25,215 nt of DNA from a virus: positions 1 to 25,215 of IMG/VR virus record IMGVR_UViG_3300037089_000725, one strand, 5' to 3'. Of this stretch, positions 1 to 7,552 are shown piece after piece (position 1 is the stretch's first letter; each line of letters starts with the position of its first letter). Below the pieces are notes generated by a model that saw nothing but the letters and a program-made list of their open reading frames with translations, did no database searches and had not been told where the DNA came from. Both the position numbers and the translations under genes were made by a program.

Positions 1-53
1 ATTTGATCTTTATTCGGCCTCGACGGATCGGGCCGACCGGAGGTAGGCAATGA
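1..53 (+). other. Possible 3' end of an upstream phage gene, frame ambiguous
   Basis: Two frames are open from the left edge. One ends at TAG 44-46 with the residues FDLYSASTDRADRR. The other ends at TGA 51-53, overlapping the next start codon as ATGA, an arrangement common in translationally coupled phage genes. Too little sequence is present to choose between them or to name a product. The GGAGGT at 39-44 serves as the ribosome binding site of the next gene. Confidence 0.25.
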
Positions 54-352
54 TAGAAATTGAAACGGCAATCACTCATACGCAAAGAGCTTTCGAAGAT
101 GTGAAACGGGCCTCCCGGACGCGGTCGAACCTTGAGGATATTCGCGCGGAACTCTATCTCGTCTTATTGGATTTGATCGCCCTGGAGGCGGGAATAGGGC
201 CCCCGCAGGCTCTGACGGTGGAAAGGGCCATGCTCAAAATTAAGAAGCAAAACATCGACCGACTCGCACGCGCGAAACGCGCGCAACTGGATGAGACCGC
301 ACTCAGCGAAGGGGCCCTGGCAATGTTGAAAGGCCTCGACGAATCGGGTTAG
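50..352 (+). CDS. Small helical phage protein of unknown function
   Basis: This 100-residue protein starts at ATG 50, five bases after a strong GGAGGT ribosome binding site. It is charged and looks almost entirely helical: the N-terminal half (about residues 5-50) has regular heptad-like spacing of hydrophobic residues, and the middle is rich in Lys and Arg (KIKKQN, RAKRAQ). I see no membrane segment, cysteine pair or enzymatic motif and do not recognise the family. It sits four bases upstream of a membrane-anchored coiled-coil gene and two genes upstream of the gp27-like gene. In Mu this is the neighbourhood of gp24-gp26, small proteins of poorly known role. A role in lysis or packaging would be inference from position only. 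Confidence 0.6.
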   Translation: MIEIETAITHTQRAFEDVKRASRTRSNLEDIRAELYLVLLDLIALEAGIGPPQALTVERAMLKIKKQNIDRLARAKRAQLDETALSEGALAMLKGLDESG

Positions 353-356
353 GCGC

Positions 357-647
357 ATGGCGCAGGATGACAACCGAGAGGATTCCCATATTTCACGCTT
401 TGAACGACTCATCGGCGCCCTCCTGCGCCTCATTGATCAGCTCGGGAACCTCAATGAAAATCTTGGAAACGAGTTTGATCATACTCGAAAAATCACTTAC
501 GAGATTAGAGAAGCCATCGAAAGAACTCGGGAAAAACTCGACCGGAAACTCTCAAACATCATGATCGCCCTGATCATTCTGGAAGGTCTTCAGTCGATCG
601 TTTTTTTGGCGGCATGGTTCATTTCATATGCGAAGGTCAGGCCCTGA
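357..647 (+). CDS. Membrane-anchored coiled-coil protein, XhlA-like architecture
   Basis: The 96-residue protein has a polar N-terminus, a long amphipathic helix or coiled coil at about residues 15-66 (IDQLGNLNENLGNEF, then REAIERTREKLDRKL), and one hydrophobic segment at about 67-91 (IMIALIILEGLQSIVFLAAW) with a short basic tail. This order matches the layout of XhlA-type proteins, which sit at the membrane and assist holin-mediated lysis in some phages. It could equally be an unrelated small membrane protein; no sequence identity to XhlA is claimed. Its stop overlaps the next start (TGATG, 645-649), so the two genes are probably translationally coupled. In Mu-like phages lysis and small membrane genes lie just before the packaging genes, which agrees. 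No endolysin is visible in the window. Confidence 0.6.
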   Translation: MAQDDNREDSHISRFERLIGALLRLIDQLGNLNENLGNEFDHTRKITYEIREAIERTREKLDRKLSNIMIALIILEGLQSIVFLAAWFISYAKVRP

Positions 648-1255
648 TGAAGCGACGACAGAGAGCGGACCCGGATCTGAAGCGCAAGCATTTCCGCTTG
701 GTGGCGTTATTGGAGCCGAAGGGCCTGCTTGAGGATTTTCACCGCTATATGGATGCTCCGGGGGTCACTTATGAGAGCGGCCGGAAATGGGTTTTGGAGC
801 AGACCGGCGAGGATATCGGGGGAACGTCAGTTTACCGCTATTTGCTCGACCGCAAGCAGAAGATCCGCCGCATGCAGGAACGTAACTCCGAGGCGGATGC
901 GCTGATGAAGGAACTCAGGACCAAAAGTTCCGATGAAATGGCCCAGATCCGGGATACGCTGATTTTCAACCAGTTTCTAACGATCCAGGATGAACTCAAG
1001 GACGCGCCGATCGACAAACTGGCGCTGAGGATGGTGCAGGGCCAGAACGTGGCCATCAAAAGAGAGGCGCTGGAATTGGAACGCCAGAAGGTGGACCTCC
1101 AGAAACAGATGCTGGAATTCAGAAAAGCCACGGCCCAGAAGGCGAAAGAAGCCATCGCCGGGATCCCGGACGAGAAATTAGCGGCCGCAAATCCCGAGGA
1201 ATTACGCAAAGCGGTGGATGAGGCAATCGCGACGAGATTGGGATTGGACGCATGA
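647..1255 (+). CDS. Mu gp27-like protein (DUF3486), probable terminase small-subunit role
   Basis: Translation most likely begins at ATG 647, overlapping the previous stop, and gives 202 residues; an in-frame ATG at 614 lies inside the upstream gene and lacks a good ribosome binding site. The N-terminus is basic (MKRRQRADPDLKRKH) and is followed by a short helical region that could bind DNA (about 30-70, ending TSVYRYLLDRKQKI). Then comes a long charged helical stretch (about 75-180, ERQKVDLQKQMLEF). This plan, and the position directly before a gp28-like terminase, match the DUF3486/Mu gp27 family. In Mu-like phages this protein is thought to act in DNA packaging, as a small terminase subunit. 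Family assignment is from pattern and context, not a database match. Confidence 0.75.
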   Translation: MKRRQRADPDLKRKHFRLVALLEPKGLLEDFHRYMDAPGVTYESGRKWVLEQTGEDIGGTSVYRYLLDRKQKIRRMQERNSEADALMKELRTKSSDEMAQIRDTLIFNQFLTIQDELKDAPIDKLALRMVQGQNVAIKREALELERQKVDLQKQMLEFRKATAQKAKEAIAGIPDEKLAAANPEELRKAVDEAIATRLGLDA

Positions 1256-1260
1256 ATAGC

Positions 1261-1273
1261 AATTAGGAATTAG
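1261..1273 (+). repeat. AATTAGGAATTAG linker, copy 1
   Basis: The short spacer between the gp27-like gene and the terminase contains AATTAGGAATTAG, five bases before ATG 1279. Related linkers recur at 4274-4290 and 5187-5201. It supplies the AGGA-like ribosome binding site for the next gene. Confidence 0.6.
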
Positions 1274-1278
1274 AAACA

Positions 1279-2784
1279 ATGAAGAAGACCGACGCGCTGA
1301 AAAAATATTTCCTGCCCTACCAGGCCGAAGTCATCAAGGATCCGGCGCGATATATTCTCTATGAGAAGAGTGCCCGCATCGGAATCACCCACGCCGTGGC
1401 CTATAAGGTCGTGGAGGATTGCTGCAAGAAGAAGCGCTGGCATAAGACCTGGTGGTACCAGGCGAACGACAAGGCCACCGCGAAGGAGTTCATCAACGAC
1501 ATTGAACTCTTCGCCAAGCTCTTTAACTATGCCTACAGCTTCATCGGCGAGCGGGTGATCGACGAAGAGAACGACATCAAAGCCTTCATCGCCGAGTTTG
1601 AAGACGGTCACCGGGTCATCGCGCTCAGTTCCAATCCCAAGGCGCTCTACGGCAAGGGCGGCAACGTCATCCTCGATGAATATGCACTCCACCCCCAGGC
1701 CGGCGATCTCTACAAGGCGGCCCAGCGGTGCATCATGTGGGGCGGATGTTTCCTGATCTTCTCGCAGCACCAATCTGAAAAGACCGAATTCAACCGCCTC
1801 TGCAAAGAAGCCCGCGCTGTGGCCGCCGGAAAACTCAGGGCCGGGAAAGACACGCTCCCCTGGTCGCATCACCTCACCTCGATCCGCGATGCCGTAGCTG
1901 CGGGTCTATTCGATAAGTTGAAAGCCCTGGGCGCTACGGAAGCCGAGACGGCCGAGCAGTTTCTTGAACTGCTCCGCGCCGGATGCAAAGACGAAGAGCA
2001 TTTCAATATGATCTATTTGTGCATCCCGGCCACCGAGGCGGATGCCTATATCGCCTACGGCTTGATTGACGGCTGCGTGGATCCTCAAATCGAGGCGAAT
2101 CCGCCGTGGGCGCGGCTCCTCATCGATAAAGCCGAAGAGTTATATCCAATCTTCAGGAACTCAGGCATCGATCCGGATCCCCGAAACGCGCAGCTCCTTG
2201 AAATCCTCGACAAATTCAAGCCGGAACTCCAGGGCGAGCTCTATCTGGGACGCGATATTGGCCGCAAACGGGATCTCACGGTCGACTGGATTGCCGCTCG
2301 CGAGGGGCGGAAATTGCGCACACGCGCTGTAATTGAACTGGATAAGAAGCCTTTCTTTGTTCAGAAGAAGATCCTCTTCGCACTGCTGGCGCTCGAAAAC
2401 ATGACCCGCGCCTCGATCGATTCCACCGGCCTGGGGGCGCAGATGGCCGAGGAAGCGATCGACCTGTTTGGAACCAAGGCCGAAGCGATTGATTTCACCG
2501 GGCCAGTGAAAGAAGCCCTGGCCGGACTAGTTCTAAGAACCTTCCAAGATAACGAGATCGTCATTCCGTCGGCGAGCCAATTACGCGAATCGGTTCATTC
2601 GGTGAAGCGATATCCCACGCCCACCGGGCATTTTCGGTTCGATGCTGACCGCACGGATGCCACGGGACATGCGGACCATTTCTGGGCGCTGGGATTGATG
2701 CTCAATGCACAATCCGGGCCGGCAGTGACGGTGGATTTTGTTTCCAGTCGGGAGAAATTGGCAAGTTCGCGGATAACGATGTGA
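1279..2784 (+). CDS. Terminase large subunit, Mu gp28-like
   Basis: This 501-residue protein is the motor and nuclease that fills the prohead with DNA. The ATPase half has a divergent Walker A (SARIGIT, about residues 31-37) and a Walker B with catalytic acid (NVILDEY, D133-E134). The RNase H-like nuclease half has three acidic positions in the expected order: LGRDIGRKRDLTV with D326, ASIDSTGLG with D381, and TGHADHFWAL with D466. Length is a little under that of Mu gp28. The gene follows the gp27-like gene and precedes the portal, as in Mu. The ATG at 1279 is preceded by the AATTAGGAATTAG linker. Mu-type terminases package by a headful mechanism that starts near the left end of the integrated genome; that is known for Mu, and inferred here. 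Confidence 0.93.
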   Translation: MKKTDALKKYFLPYQAEVIKDPARYILYEKSARIGITHAVAYKVVEDCCKKKRWHKTWWYQANDKATAKEFINDIELFAKLFNYAYSFIGERVIDEENDIKAFIAEFEDGHRVIALSSNPKALYGKGGNVILDEYALHPQAGDLYKAAQRCIMWGGCFLIFSQHQSEKTEFNRLCKEARAVAAGKLRAGKDTLPWSHHLTSIRDAVAAGLFDKLKALGATEAETAEQFLELLRAGCKDEEHFNMIYLCIPATEADAYIAYGLIDGCVDPQIEANPPWARLLIDKAEELYPIFRNSGIDPDPRNAQLLEILDKFKPELQGELYLGRDIGRKRDLTVDWIAAREGRKLRTRAVIELDKKPFFVQKKILFALLALENMTRASIDSTGLGAQMAEEAIDLFGTKAEAIDFTGPVKEALAGLVLRTFQDNEIVIPSASQLRESVHSVKRYPTPTGHFRFDADRTDATGHADHFWALGLMLNAQSGPAVTVDFVSSREKLASSRITM

Positions 2785-2804
2785 CGGTACCGAAGCGATA
2801 AACC

Positions 2805-4286
2805 ATGGCCAAGAAAAAACAATTTGCGAAGCTACCGAGCGCGGATCTTCTTGCGGGCGAAGTGGTATCCCAGGACATGCTGACAAGGGCGGGATGGCGC
2901 AGTTCGAACGCCATTCCCACCATCACCAATCCGTCCGCGGCCTGGCAGACCATGATGCACCAGCATGGCGCGCGGGCGGTAGAACAGTACTATGCCGACT
3001 TCGAGGAGAAGCATACCCATTACGGGGCCCAGCTCGAGACCCGTCGCGAGGCCCTTCTTTCCCGCGATACCTCTGTGATCTCCGTCAGCGAGAACCCGGA
3101 GGACCTGAAGATCCGCGACGCCGTCAAGGGCATGCTCAAGGCGATCCGCCAGTTCCACACAGTGCGGGAGGGCGGTCTCGATGCTCTCAACGAAGGCGTG
3201 GCGATCGCCGAACTGAAATGGGGCTATAAGGACGGGTTGCTGATGCCGCTCGAAATCAAATGGCGGTCGCAATTTCTATTCTCCTTCGGCGGGATGGTGG
3301 AGGCCCAGAATGGCGAATTGCGATTGTGTCCCGACGGAACGGGCGATGGGACTCCCGTCAGTGCACTGAACGCGGACGAGCGGTTCAAATTCATTGTGGT
3401 GACCAGCAAGCCGAAAAAGGGCAATCGCTGGGGATCTCCCCTGGGCCGCCGCGTATTCTGGCCAATCTGGTTCGAGTTGCAGGGCGCAAGGACCTGGCTG
3501 AAGTTCATGGAAAAAGGAACCGGGACGGTTATCGCGCGATATCCGACCGGATCGGACCTCAGGAAAAAAGATCAGGCACTCGAAGCGGCGCAGACGATCA
3601 ACGAGGATGTGGCCTGCGCCGTTGCCGATGGCATGAACATTGAGATCCTCGAAAAAGCGCGGTCCGGATCCACCGACGTTTACATGAACTGGGTAAAGGA
3701 ATATTGCCAGGCCATGATCAGCCGGCGCGTGCTGGGACAACTGGGAACCTCGGAGGGAATTGCCCATGGCGGAGGGCGCGCCGCCGTCGAGACATTGAAG
3801 ATCGTTCAGCAGGAAAAGATGAAGAGCGATGCCAACATGGAAGAAGACTGGGTGAACGATCAACTCATCGCCACATTTATCTTAATGAATTTCGGTCCCA
3901 ATATCCCGGGGCCGCGCTATCAGGTTGAGGTGCAGGAAAAGGCGGATCTGGCCGCGGCATCCGTCGTCAAGGCGCGCCTGCAGCAGATGGGGCTCCCGAT
4001 CAGCGCAGCGGCCACTCGAAAACAGTTCGACGAGCCCGAACCGGTAAAGCCGGAAGATATATTGATGCCGATTCCCGGCACCCATCCGGCCGGCGGGACC
4101 GGGGGAGCTACGGGCGCTGACAATCCGATCCCCGCTGAATTTTCTGCTCCGACAACGGCGGTTCCAGGACGGACGGAAGAACATGGCCATGAAACCGGGA
4201 CGGTTATCGCGAGTCTGGAGAACAAACAGGTGATTCCACTTTATCAGGAATTCGTGAGTGCTATTGAAACCGAAATAAGGAATTAG
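2805..4286 (+). CDS. Portal protein, Mu gp29-like (DUF935)
   Basis: A 493-residue protein of the size and position of the DUF935 portal family, which forms the twelve-subunit ring at the vertex where DNA enters and the tail joins. Recognisable family-like stretches include LNEGVAIAELKWGYKDG (about residues 128-144), the GNRWGSPLGRRVFWPIWFE segment (about 206-224) and the ARYPTGSDLRKKDQAL segment further on. The C-terminal 80 residues are Pro/Gly-rich and look disordered (IPGTHPAGGTGGATGAD). The gene lies 20 bases after the terminase. Its last codons are supplied by a copy of the AATTAGGAAT linker, so the C-terminus EIRN may be accidental extension rather than conserved sequence. Confidence 0.9.
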   Translation: MAKKKQFAKLPSADLLAGEVVSQDMLTRAGWRSSNAIPTITNPSAAWQTMMHQHGARAVEQYYADFEEKHTHYGAQLETRREALLSRDTSVISVSENPEDLKIRDAVKGMLKAIRQFHTVREGGLDALNEGVAIAELKWGYKDGLLMPLEIKWRSQFLFSFGGMVEAQNGELRLCPDGTGDGTPVSALNADERFKFIVVTSKPKKGNRWGSPLGRRVFWPIWFELQGARTWLKFMEKGTGTVIARYPTGSDLRKKDQALEAAQTINEDVACAVADGMNIEILEKARSGSTDVYMNWVKEYCQAMISRRVLGQLGTSEGIAHGGGRAAVETLKIVQQEKMKSDANMEEDWVNDQLIATFILMNFGPNIPGPRYQVEVQEKADLAAASVVKARLQQMGLPISAAATRKQFDEPEPVKPEDILMPIPGTHPAGGTGGATGADNPIPAEFSAPTTAVPGRTEEHGHETGTVIASLENKQVIPLYQEFVSAIETEIRN

Positions 4287-4290
4287 GAAT
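4274..4290 (+). repeat. AATAAGGAATTAGGAAT linker, copy 2
   Basis: The linker encodes the last residues and TAG stop (4284-4286) of the portal gene and at the same time carries the GGA ribosome binding site and start of the minor head gene at 4289. Two GGAAT units lie in tandem. Confidence 0.6.
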
Positions 4291-5188
4291 GCAAAAGCAA
4301 CTCAGGTTAAAAGGCCTCAACGATTGGAAACTCAAATTCTCGCGGAAATTTGGGCAGGCCATCGTTCTGTCGAATCTGCTAGGGCGCGCGCACGTCCGGG
4401 TCGAAGCGAAACTCGATGCCAATGTTCAGCCGAAGCCGTCGGACCAGGCGCTCTTCGCTGCCTTCGAACAGTCGCGAGAGGCCGGCGCGGCCGCCGGGGC
4501 CGTCCTTTTCCAGAATGTTCTCGGCAGCATCAACGTACCGCCGACTGCCGCCATCGAGACTTTGAGAAACAAGGTTCCCATGACGCAGGCCGCCTGGGAG
4601 CGGCTGAACGCGCAGGCGAGGCTTGGCGCCTGGTATATCGCCGGAGTCGAATCGGTAGACCTCATCGCGCGAGCCCAAAAGCTTTTGATCGAGGGCCTGG
4701 AGCAGGGACTAACGACCGACGAGATCATCAGAAACATTCGCGAGGCTTATGCCTCCTACGGTGTGACGCCGGACAATTCGAGTCACATCGACACCATGGT
4801 GCAGACGAATCTAATGCAGGCCTACAACGCGGGTCGCATCTCGCAAATGCTCGACCCGGCGGTCATGGCTGCATTGCCTTATTGGGTCTATCGAACCATG
4901 GGCGACAACCGCGTGCGGCCGGCCCATCGGGCATTACAGGGATTTATTGCGCGGGCCGACGATCCGTTCTGGAGAAAATATTATCCTCCCAACGGATTCA
5001 ATTGCCGCTGCATGGTGGACGCCATCGGGAATGAGCATGCTCGAGAGGTTGCCGGAAATCAGAATTTCGCGGCGCCGGCTGCCGGACGGATCCCGTCAGT
5101 CAACGGGCAAACGGCCGTTCCGGATCAGGGCTTCGGCGGATGGCCCGGAGGTTTTTGGGAAAACCTGGTGACGACAGGAAAAATTTAA
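4289..5188 (+). CDS. Minor head protein, Mu F (gp30)-like / SPP1 gp7-like
   Basis: The 299-residue protein carries the Mu F-like head morphogenesis domain in its second half. Typical marks are the helix with SHIDTMVQTNLMQAYNAGR (about residues 168-186), the YWVYRTMGDNRVRPAHRAL segment (about 197-216) and the zinc-knuckle-like PPNGFNCRCMVDA with C239 and C241. In Mu and SPP1 this protein joins the capsid in few copies and is thought to act with the portal during prohead assembly or DNA ejection. The gene starts two bases after the portal stop, so the pair is probably co-translated. It is shorter than Mu F because the domain ends near the C-terminus, without a long extension. Confidence 0.88.
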   Translation: MQKQLRLKGLNDWKLKFSRKFGQAIVLSNLLGRAHVRVEAKLDANVQPKPSDQALFAAFEQSREAGAAAGAVLFQNVLGSINVPPTAAIETLRNKVPMTQAAWERLNAQARLGAWYIAGVESVDLIARAQKLLIEGLEQGLTTDEIIRNIREAYASYGVTPDNSSHIDTMVQTNLMQAYNAGRISQMLDPAVMAALPYWVYRTMGDNRVRPAHRALQGFIARADDPFWRKYYPPNGFNCRCMVDAIGNEHAREVAGNQNFAAPAAGRIPSVNGQTAVPDQGFGGWPGGFWENLVTTGKI

Positions 5189-5201
5189 AATTAGGAATAA
5201 G
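5187..5201 (+). repeat. AAAATTAGGAATAAG linker, copy 3
   Basis: Third copy of the AATTAGGAAT linker, here overlapping the stop of the minor head gene and ending two bases before ATG 5204. Confidence 0.5.
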
Positions 5202-5203
5202 AC

Positions 5204-5440
5204 ATGGACGATTTGATTGAAGCGGGATCCGGGAATGAAGGCGAGGACCAAAAGATCGACTGCGTCCAATGCCAGTACTATTTCACCTGGTGGGTGAAGG
5301 AGCGGGAATTTTACCGCGGAAAGGGCTTCGATCCGCCAAAACGGCGCCCGGTGTGCCGAAGATTTCGAAAAGCCGCCCGGGAGGGTCAAAATCGGCCAGG
5401 GAGAAATGGCCCTAATTCGCCATTAGAGGGCCAAGGCTGA
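5204..5440 (+). CDS. Small zinc-ribbon-like protein with a degenerate second metal knuckle
   Basis: The 78-residue protein resembles the 'probable zinc-ribbon' family (zf-trcl type), whose members read roughly D-C-x2-C-x-x-x-F....E-x-x-F-Y-x-x-K-G-F...PKRCPxCR. Here the first knuckle is intact (IDCVQCQYYF, C20 and C23) and so is the signature REFYRGKGFDPPKR (about 34-47). The second knuckle reads RRPVCRRF, with Arg48 where a Cys is expected and only C51 kept. Metal binding by three cysteines plus another ligand, or loss of metal, are both possible. The tail (52-78) is basic and Gly/Asn-rich. It lies between the minor head and protease genes, so it is carried as part of the head operon; its role is unknown. 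Confidence 0.7.
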   Translation: MDDLIEAGSGNEGEDQKIDCVQCQYYFTWWVKEREFYRGKGFDPPKRRPVCRRFRKAAREGQNRPGRNGPNSPLEGQG

Positions 5441-5482
5441 TTTCGGGGTACCTGGAGCACCTTCCAGCCCCACGGTGAGCTT

Positions 5483-5511
5483 TTAACATACTTTCTACGC
5501 TTTTTTACAAT
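5483..5511 (+). promoter_or_regulatory. Sigma70-type promoter candidate upstream of the protease/capsid genes
   Basis: TTAACA at 5483-5488 and TACAAT at 5506-5511 each match five of six bases of the bacterial consensus boxes, with an exact 17-base spacer. They lie in an unusually AT-rich 157-base gap (5441-5597), the longest non-coding stretch in the head region. Initiation would fall near 5518, about 80 bases before the protease start. This may give the capsid genes their own transcript. No experimental support is available, and a Mu C-type activator site was not identified. Confidence 0.5.
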
Positions 5512-5597
5512 GGTTTGGAAGACCTCAGATGAAGAGAATGACACTTTTTCGGAAGTGAAGCACAAAAGAGGTCAAAAAAGGCATTTTGGAGGGCGGG

Positions 5598-6728
5598 ATG
5601 GGACGAATTTTTGAGAAATTCGACGACGGCGCCTGGGTGGAGGTCTGGGCCCCGGGAAAATATCCCCAGGGATCCTACACGGAGAGTGATCTTCACGACA
5701 TCGCGACCTCCTACAATCCGGAAAATATCCACGAGGCGAAAGTCAACGTCGACCATGGGGACAAATCGAAGGGGTTCGCCGTCGTCGCCGCTGTGAAAGA
5801 AGCTGCGGGAAAACTTTATGCCAAGTACGACAAGATCACCGACTCGCTGAAATATTTGAACCGCGACGGGATGCTGAACGGCTGGTCCATTGAACTCGAT
5901 AAGCTGAAGGATTCGGGAAAATGGTATCTGACCGGGATCAGCGCGCTCATCAACAAACAACCGCAAGTGAAGGGACTGGCGCCCGCCATATTCGAGGAGG
6001 GCGTCGCGCTCGCCTATTTCTTTGACCTCGACCAACCGAACCAAAACAAGGAGGGATCCATGGACTTAGAAGGACTCAAGAAATGGTTTTCCGAACAATT
6101 GACCGCGCTGAGCGATCAGTTAAAGGAGTTGAAAGCAAAATTCACCAACAAGGCCGCCACGGACGAAGGGACCGTCAAATTCGAGGATCTCAGCAAAACG
6201 TTCACCTCCTCGATCGACAAGCTCCAGGCCGATTTCACGGCGAAATTCACGGATATGAGCGCCAAGATCGTCGAAGGCGAAACCGCCAAGGCGGAACTGG
6301 CAAAGCAAAAGAAAGATTCGCTGCTGGGTCAGATCAAGGCCTTTTGCGAAAAGTTGTCCGGCGACGGCAAGTTTCTTCCGGCCTTCGAAAAACGCGGCAT
6401 GGTTGCCTTCATGGAACGCCTGGCTGAAGCCGACGAGAAGCAGACGGTGAAATTCTCCGATGCCAAAGGCGAAGAGAAAACCGTGGGCCTGCTCGATTGG
6501 TTCCAGGGCTTCATGAGCGATTTCAAGCCCATCATCAACTTCGCTGAAATTGTGACGCCCAAGATGCAGGGCTCCGGGATGCAGTTCGCGAAGGTTCAGT
6601 TCGACGAGCAGGTGACGAAGACCATGCAAACCGAAAAGCTCAACCGGGCTGCGGCCATCGCGAAAGTCATGAACACCCAGCCGGATCTTTATGAAAAGGC
6701 CAAGACGGGCGCCGCCGCGGCGAAATAG
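5598..6728 (+). CDS. Prohead protease with fused scaffold domain, Mu I-like
   Basis: ATG 5598 follows GGAGGGCGGG and gives 376 residues; an earlier in-frame TTG at 5586 lacks a binding site. The first 140 residues look like a Mu I-type head maturation protease: strands around RIFEKFDDG and EVWAPGKYP, then VNVDHGDK with H53, then LNGWSIELDKL with S97, then a GISALINKQPQVKGLAP segment near the domain end. H53 and S97 are plausible catalytic residues by comparison with phage serine proteases that use a conserved His and Ser, but this is inference. Residues about 155-300 are highly charged and helical, as in scaffold domains. In Mu the protease gene I encodes the scaffold Z in its 3' part, and the same arrangement is visible here. 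Confidence 0.85.
   Translation: MGRIFEKFDDGAWVEVWAPGKYPQGSYTESDLHDIATSYNPENIHEAKVNVDHGDKSKGFAVVAAVKEAAGKLYAKYDKITDSLKYLNRDGMLNGWSIELDKLKDSGKWYLTGISALINKQPQVKGLAPAIFEEGVALAYFFDLDQPNQNKEGSMDLEGLKKWFSEQLTALSDQLKELKAKFTNKAATDEGTVKFEDLSKTFTSSIDKLQADFTAKFTDMSAKIVEGETAKAELAKQKKDSLLGQIKAFCEKLSGDGKFLPAFEKRGMVAFMERLAEADEKQTVKFSDAKGEEKTVGLLDWFQGFMSDFKPIINFAEIVTPKMQGSGMQFAKVQFDEQVTKTMQTEKLNRAAAIAKVMNTQPDLYEKAKTGAAAAK
6048..6062 (+). promoter_or_regulatory. Internal ribosome binding site and start for the nested scaffold
   Basis: AAGGAGG at 6048-6054 is a perfect Shine-Dalgarno sequence, five bases before an in-frame ATG at 6060. It lies inside the protease gene exactly at the boundary between protease and scaffold domains. 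Confidence 0.8.
6060..6728 (+). CDS. Scaffold protein, nested in frame in the protease gene (Mu Z-like)
   Basis: Internal initiation at ATG 6060 would yield a 222-residue protein identical to the C-terminal part of the protease-scaffold fusion (fusion residues 155-376). It begins MDLEGLKKWFSEQLTALSD and continues as a long charged helix to about residue 100, then a more compact region with LLDWFQGFMSDFKPI. Scaffold proteins fill the prohead interior, guide capsid assembly and are then cut by the protease. The ribosome binding site is stronger than that of most genes here, consistent with a high scaffold to protease ratio. This is the Mu I/Z and lambda C/Nu3 strategy; the product itself is inferred. 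Confidence 0.75.
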   Translation: MDLEGLKKWFSEQLTALSDQLKELKAKFTNKAATDEGTVKFEDLSKTFTSSIDKLQADFTAKFTDMSAKIVEGETAKAELAKQKKDSLLGQIKAFCEKLSGDGKFLPAFEKRGMVAFMERLAEADEKQTVKFSDAKGEEKTVGLLDWFQGFMSDFKPIINFAEIVTPKMQGSGMQFAKVQFDEQVTKTMQTEKLNRAAAIAKVMNTQPDLYEKAKTGAAAAK

Positions 6729-6781
6729 CTTCAGATCTCTGTTCCGCCGTGCGGGATGGAAGCATTTCAAACTTAAAACGC

Positions 6782-6799
6782 GCCCCGATTAGTTGGGGC
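6782..6799 (+). other. Hairpin GCCCC/GGGGC before the decoration gene
   Basis: A five-base-pair GC stem with an eight-base loop lies in the 92-base gap after the protease-scaffold gene. There is no T-run, so intrinsic termination is unlikely; mRNA processing or stabilisation is possible. Confidence 0.3.
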
Positions 6800-6820
6800 A
6801 GACAGAAAGTGAGGAATCAA

Positions 6821-7552
6821 ATGAGAGAAGGACCCATCACAGTTATGGAGGGAGAACCTCTCCACCATAAACTTTATCATTGCGTCTACCTCGACCCGAC
6901 CACCGGCAAGGCACTGCTTGCCGGAGCGGGCGAAGGCACGCATGTCATCAACGACTACGCCGACGGTGCTTGCACACTGCCCATCGGGGGAGAAGCGGAG
7001 GTCAAGCTCGGGGCTGCTGTTGCGGCCGGGGCGCGTCTGGTCTCCGATTCCAATGGACATGCCATCGCCGGAGCGGGCGGTGAATCCATTGGCAAGGCGC
7101 TCGAAGCGGGTGATACCGACCAGGTGATCCACTACCAGGTTGAGGCGCAATCGGGAGCACCCTTGCTGGCGCTTGTTTCTGGCGCGGACCTCCGGACGAA
7201 ACAGTATTACATCACCAAGTTCTCGGCCGGGAAACTGATCCTGGCGACGGCTGGAACCGGTTTTGCCGCCGTACAGAACGCCCCGAACACCGACGCGGCC
7301 GCCTTTGTGCCGGCGCCCTATGGGAAGGTGATCCTGGGCGAGACCCTGGTTGCTGGGGACCGCTTCACGGCGGATGCCTCCGGGAAGGCCGTGGCGGTGA
7401 CCAACCACACGCACATCGAAAATACGGCCGAGGCCTATGCCAAGAACGCCACGACGGCCGCGGCCACCGTGGTCGAGTCTCCGGGGATCTTGGTGGAAGG
7501 CGGCGACGCGAACGACGTGGTGGCCTATTTCGCCGCGCCCGCTCGCATCTAG
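6821..7552 (+). CDS. Capsid decoration-like protein with two DUF2190-like repeats
   Basis: The 243-residue protein starts at ATG 6821 after GTGAGGAA; an upstream in-frame start at 6749 would cover the intergenic hairpin. It is rich in Ala, Gly and Val and contains two copies of a small beta-rich unit: VKLGAAVAAGARLVSDSNG at about residues 61-79, followed by GESIGKALEAGDTD, and VILGETLVAGDRFTADASG at about 170-188. Units of this form are typical of DUF2190-like head decoration proteins, which trimerise on the outside of mature capsids and stabilise them. The position just before the major capsid gene fits, as in lambda D/E. The assignment rests on the repeat pattern and position. Confidence 0.65.
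   Translation: MREGPITVMEGEPLHHKLYHCVYLDPTTGKALLAGAGEGTHVINDYADGACTLPIGGEAEVKLGAAVAAGARLVSDSNGHAIAGAGGESIGKALEAGDTDQVIHYQVEAQSGAPLLALVSGADLRTKQYYITKFSAGKLILATAGTGFAAVQNAPNTDAAAFVPAPYGKVILGETLVAGDRFTADASGKAVAVTNHTHIENTAEAYAKNATTAAATVVESPGILVEGGDANDVVAYFAAPARI

Noticed and set aside
1270-1872. Long open frame on the minus strand opposite the terminase
   Set aside because: It mirrors the terminase gene codon for codon, has no ribosome binding site and no recognisable domain; the + strand has clear ATPase and nuclease motifs.
5510-5614. 34-residue frame from ATG 5510
   Set aside because: Its start coincides with the -10 box of the promoter candidate, it lacks a ribosome binding site and it overlaps the well-supported protease start.
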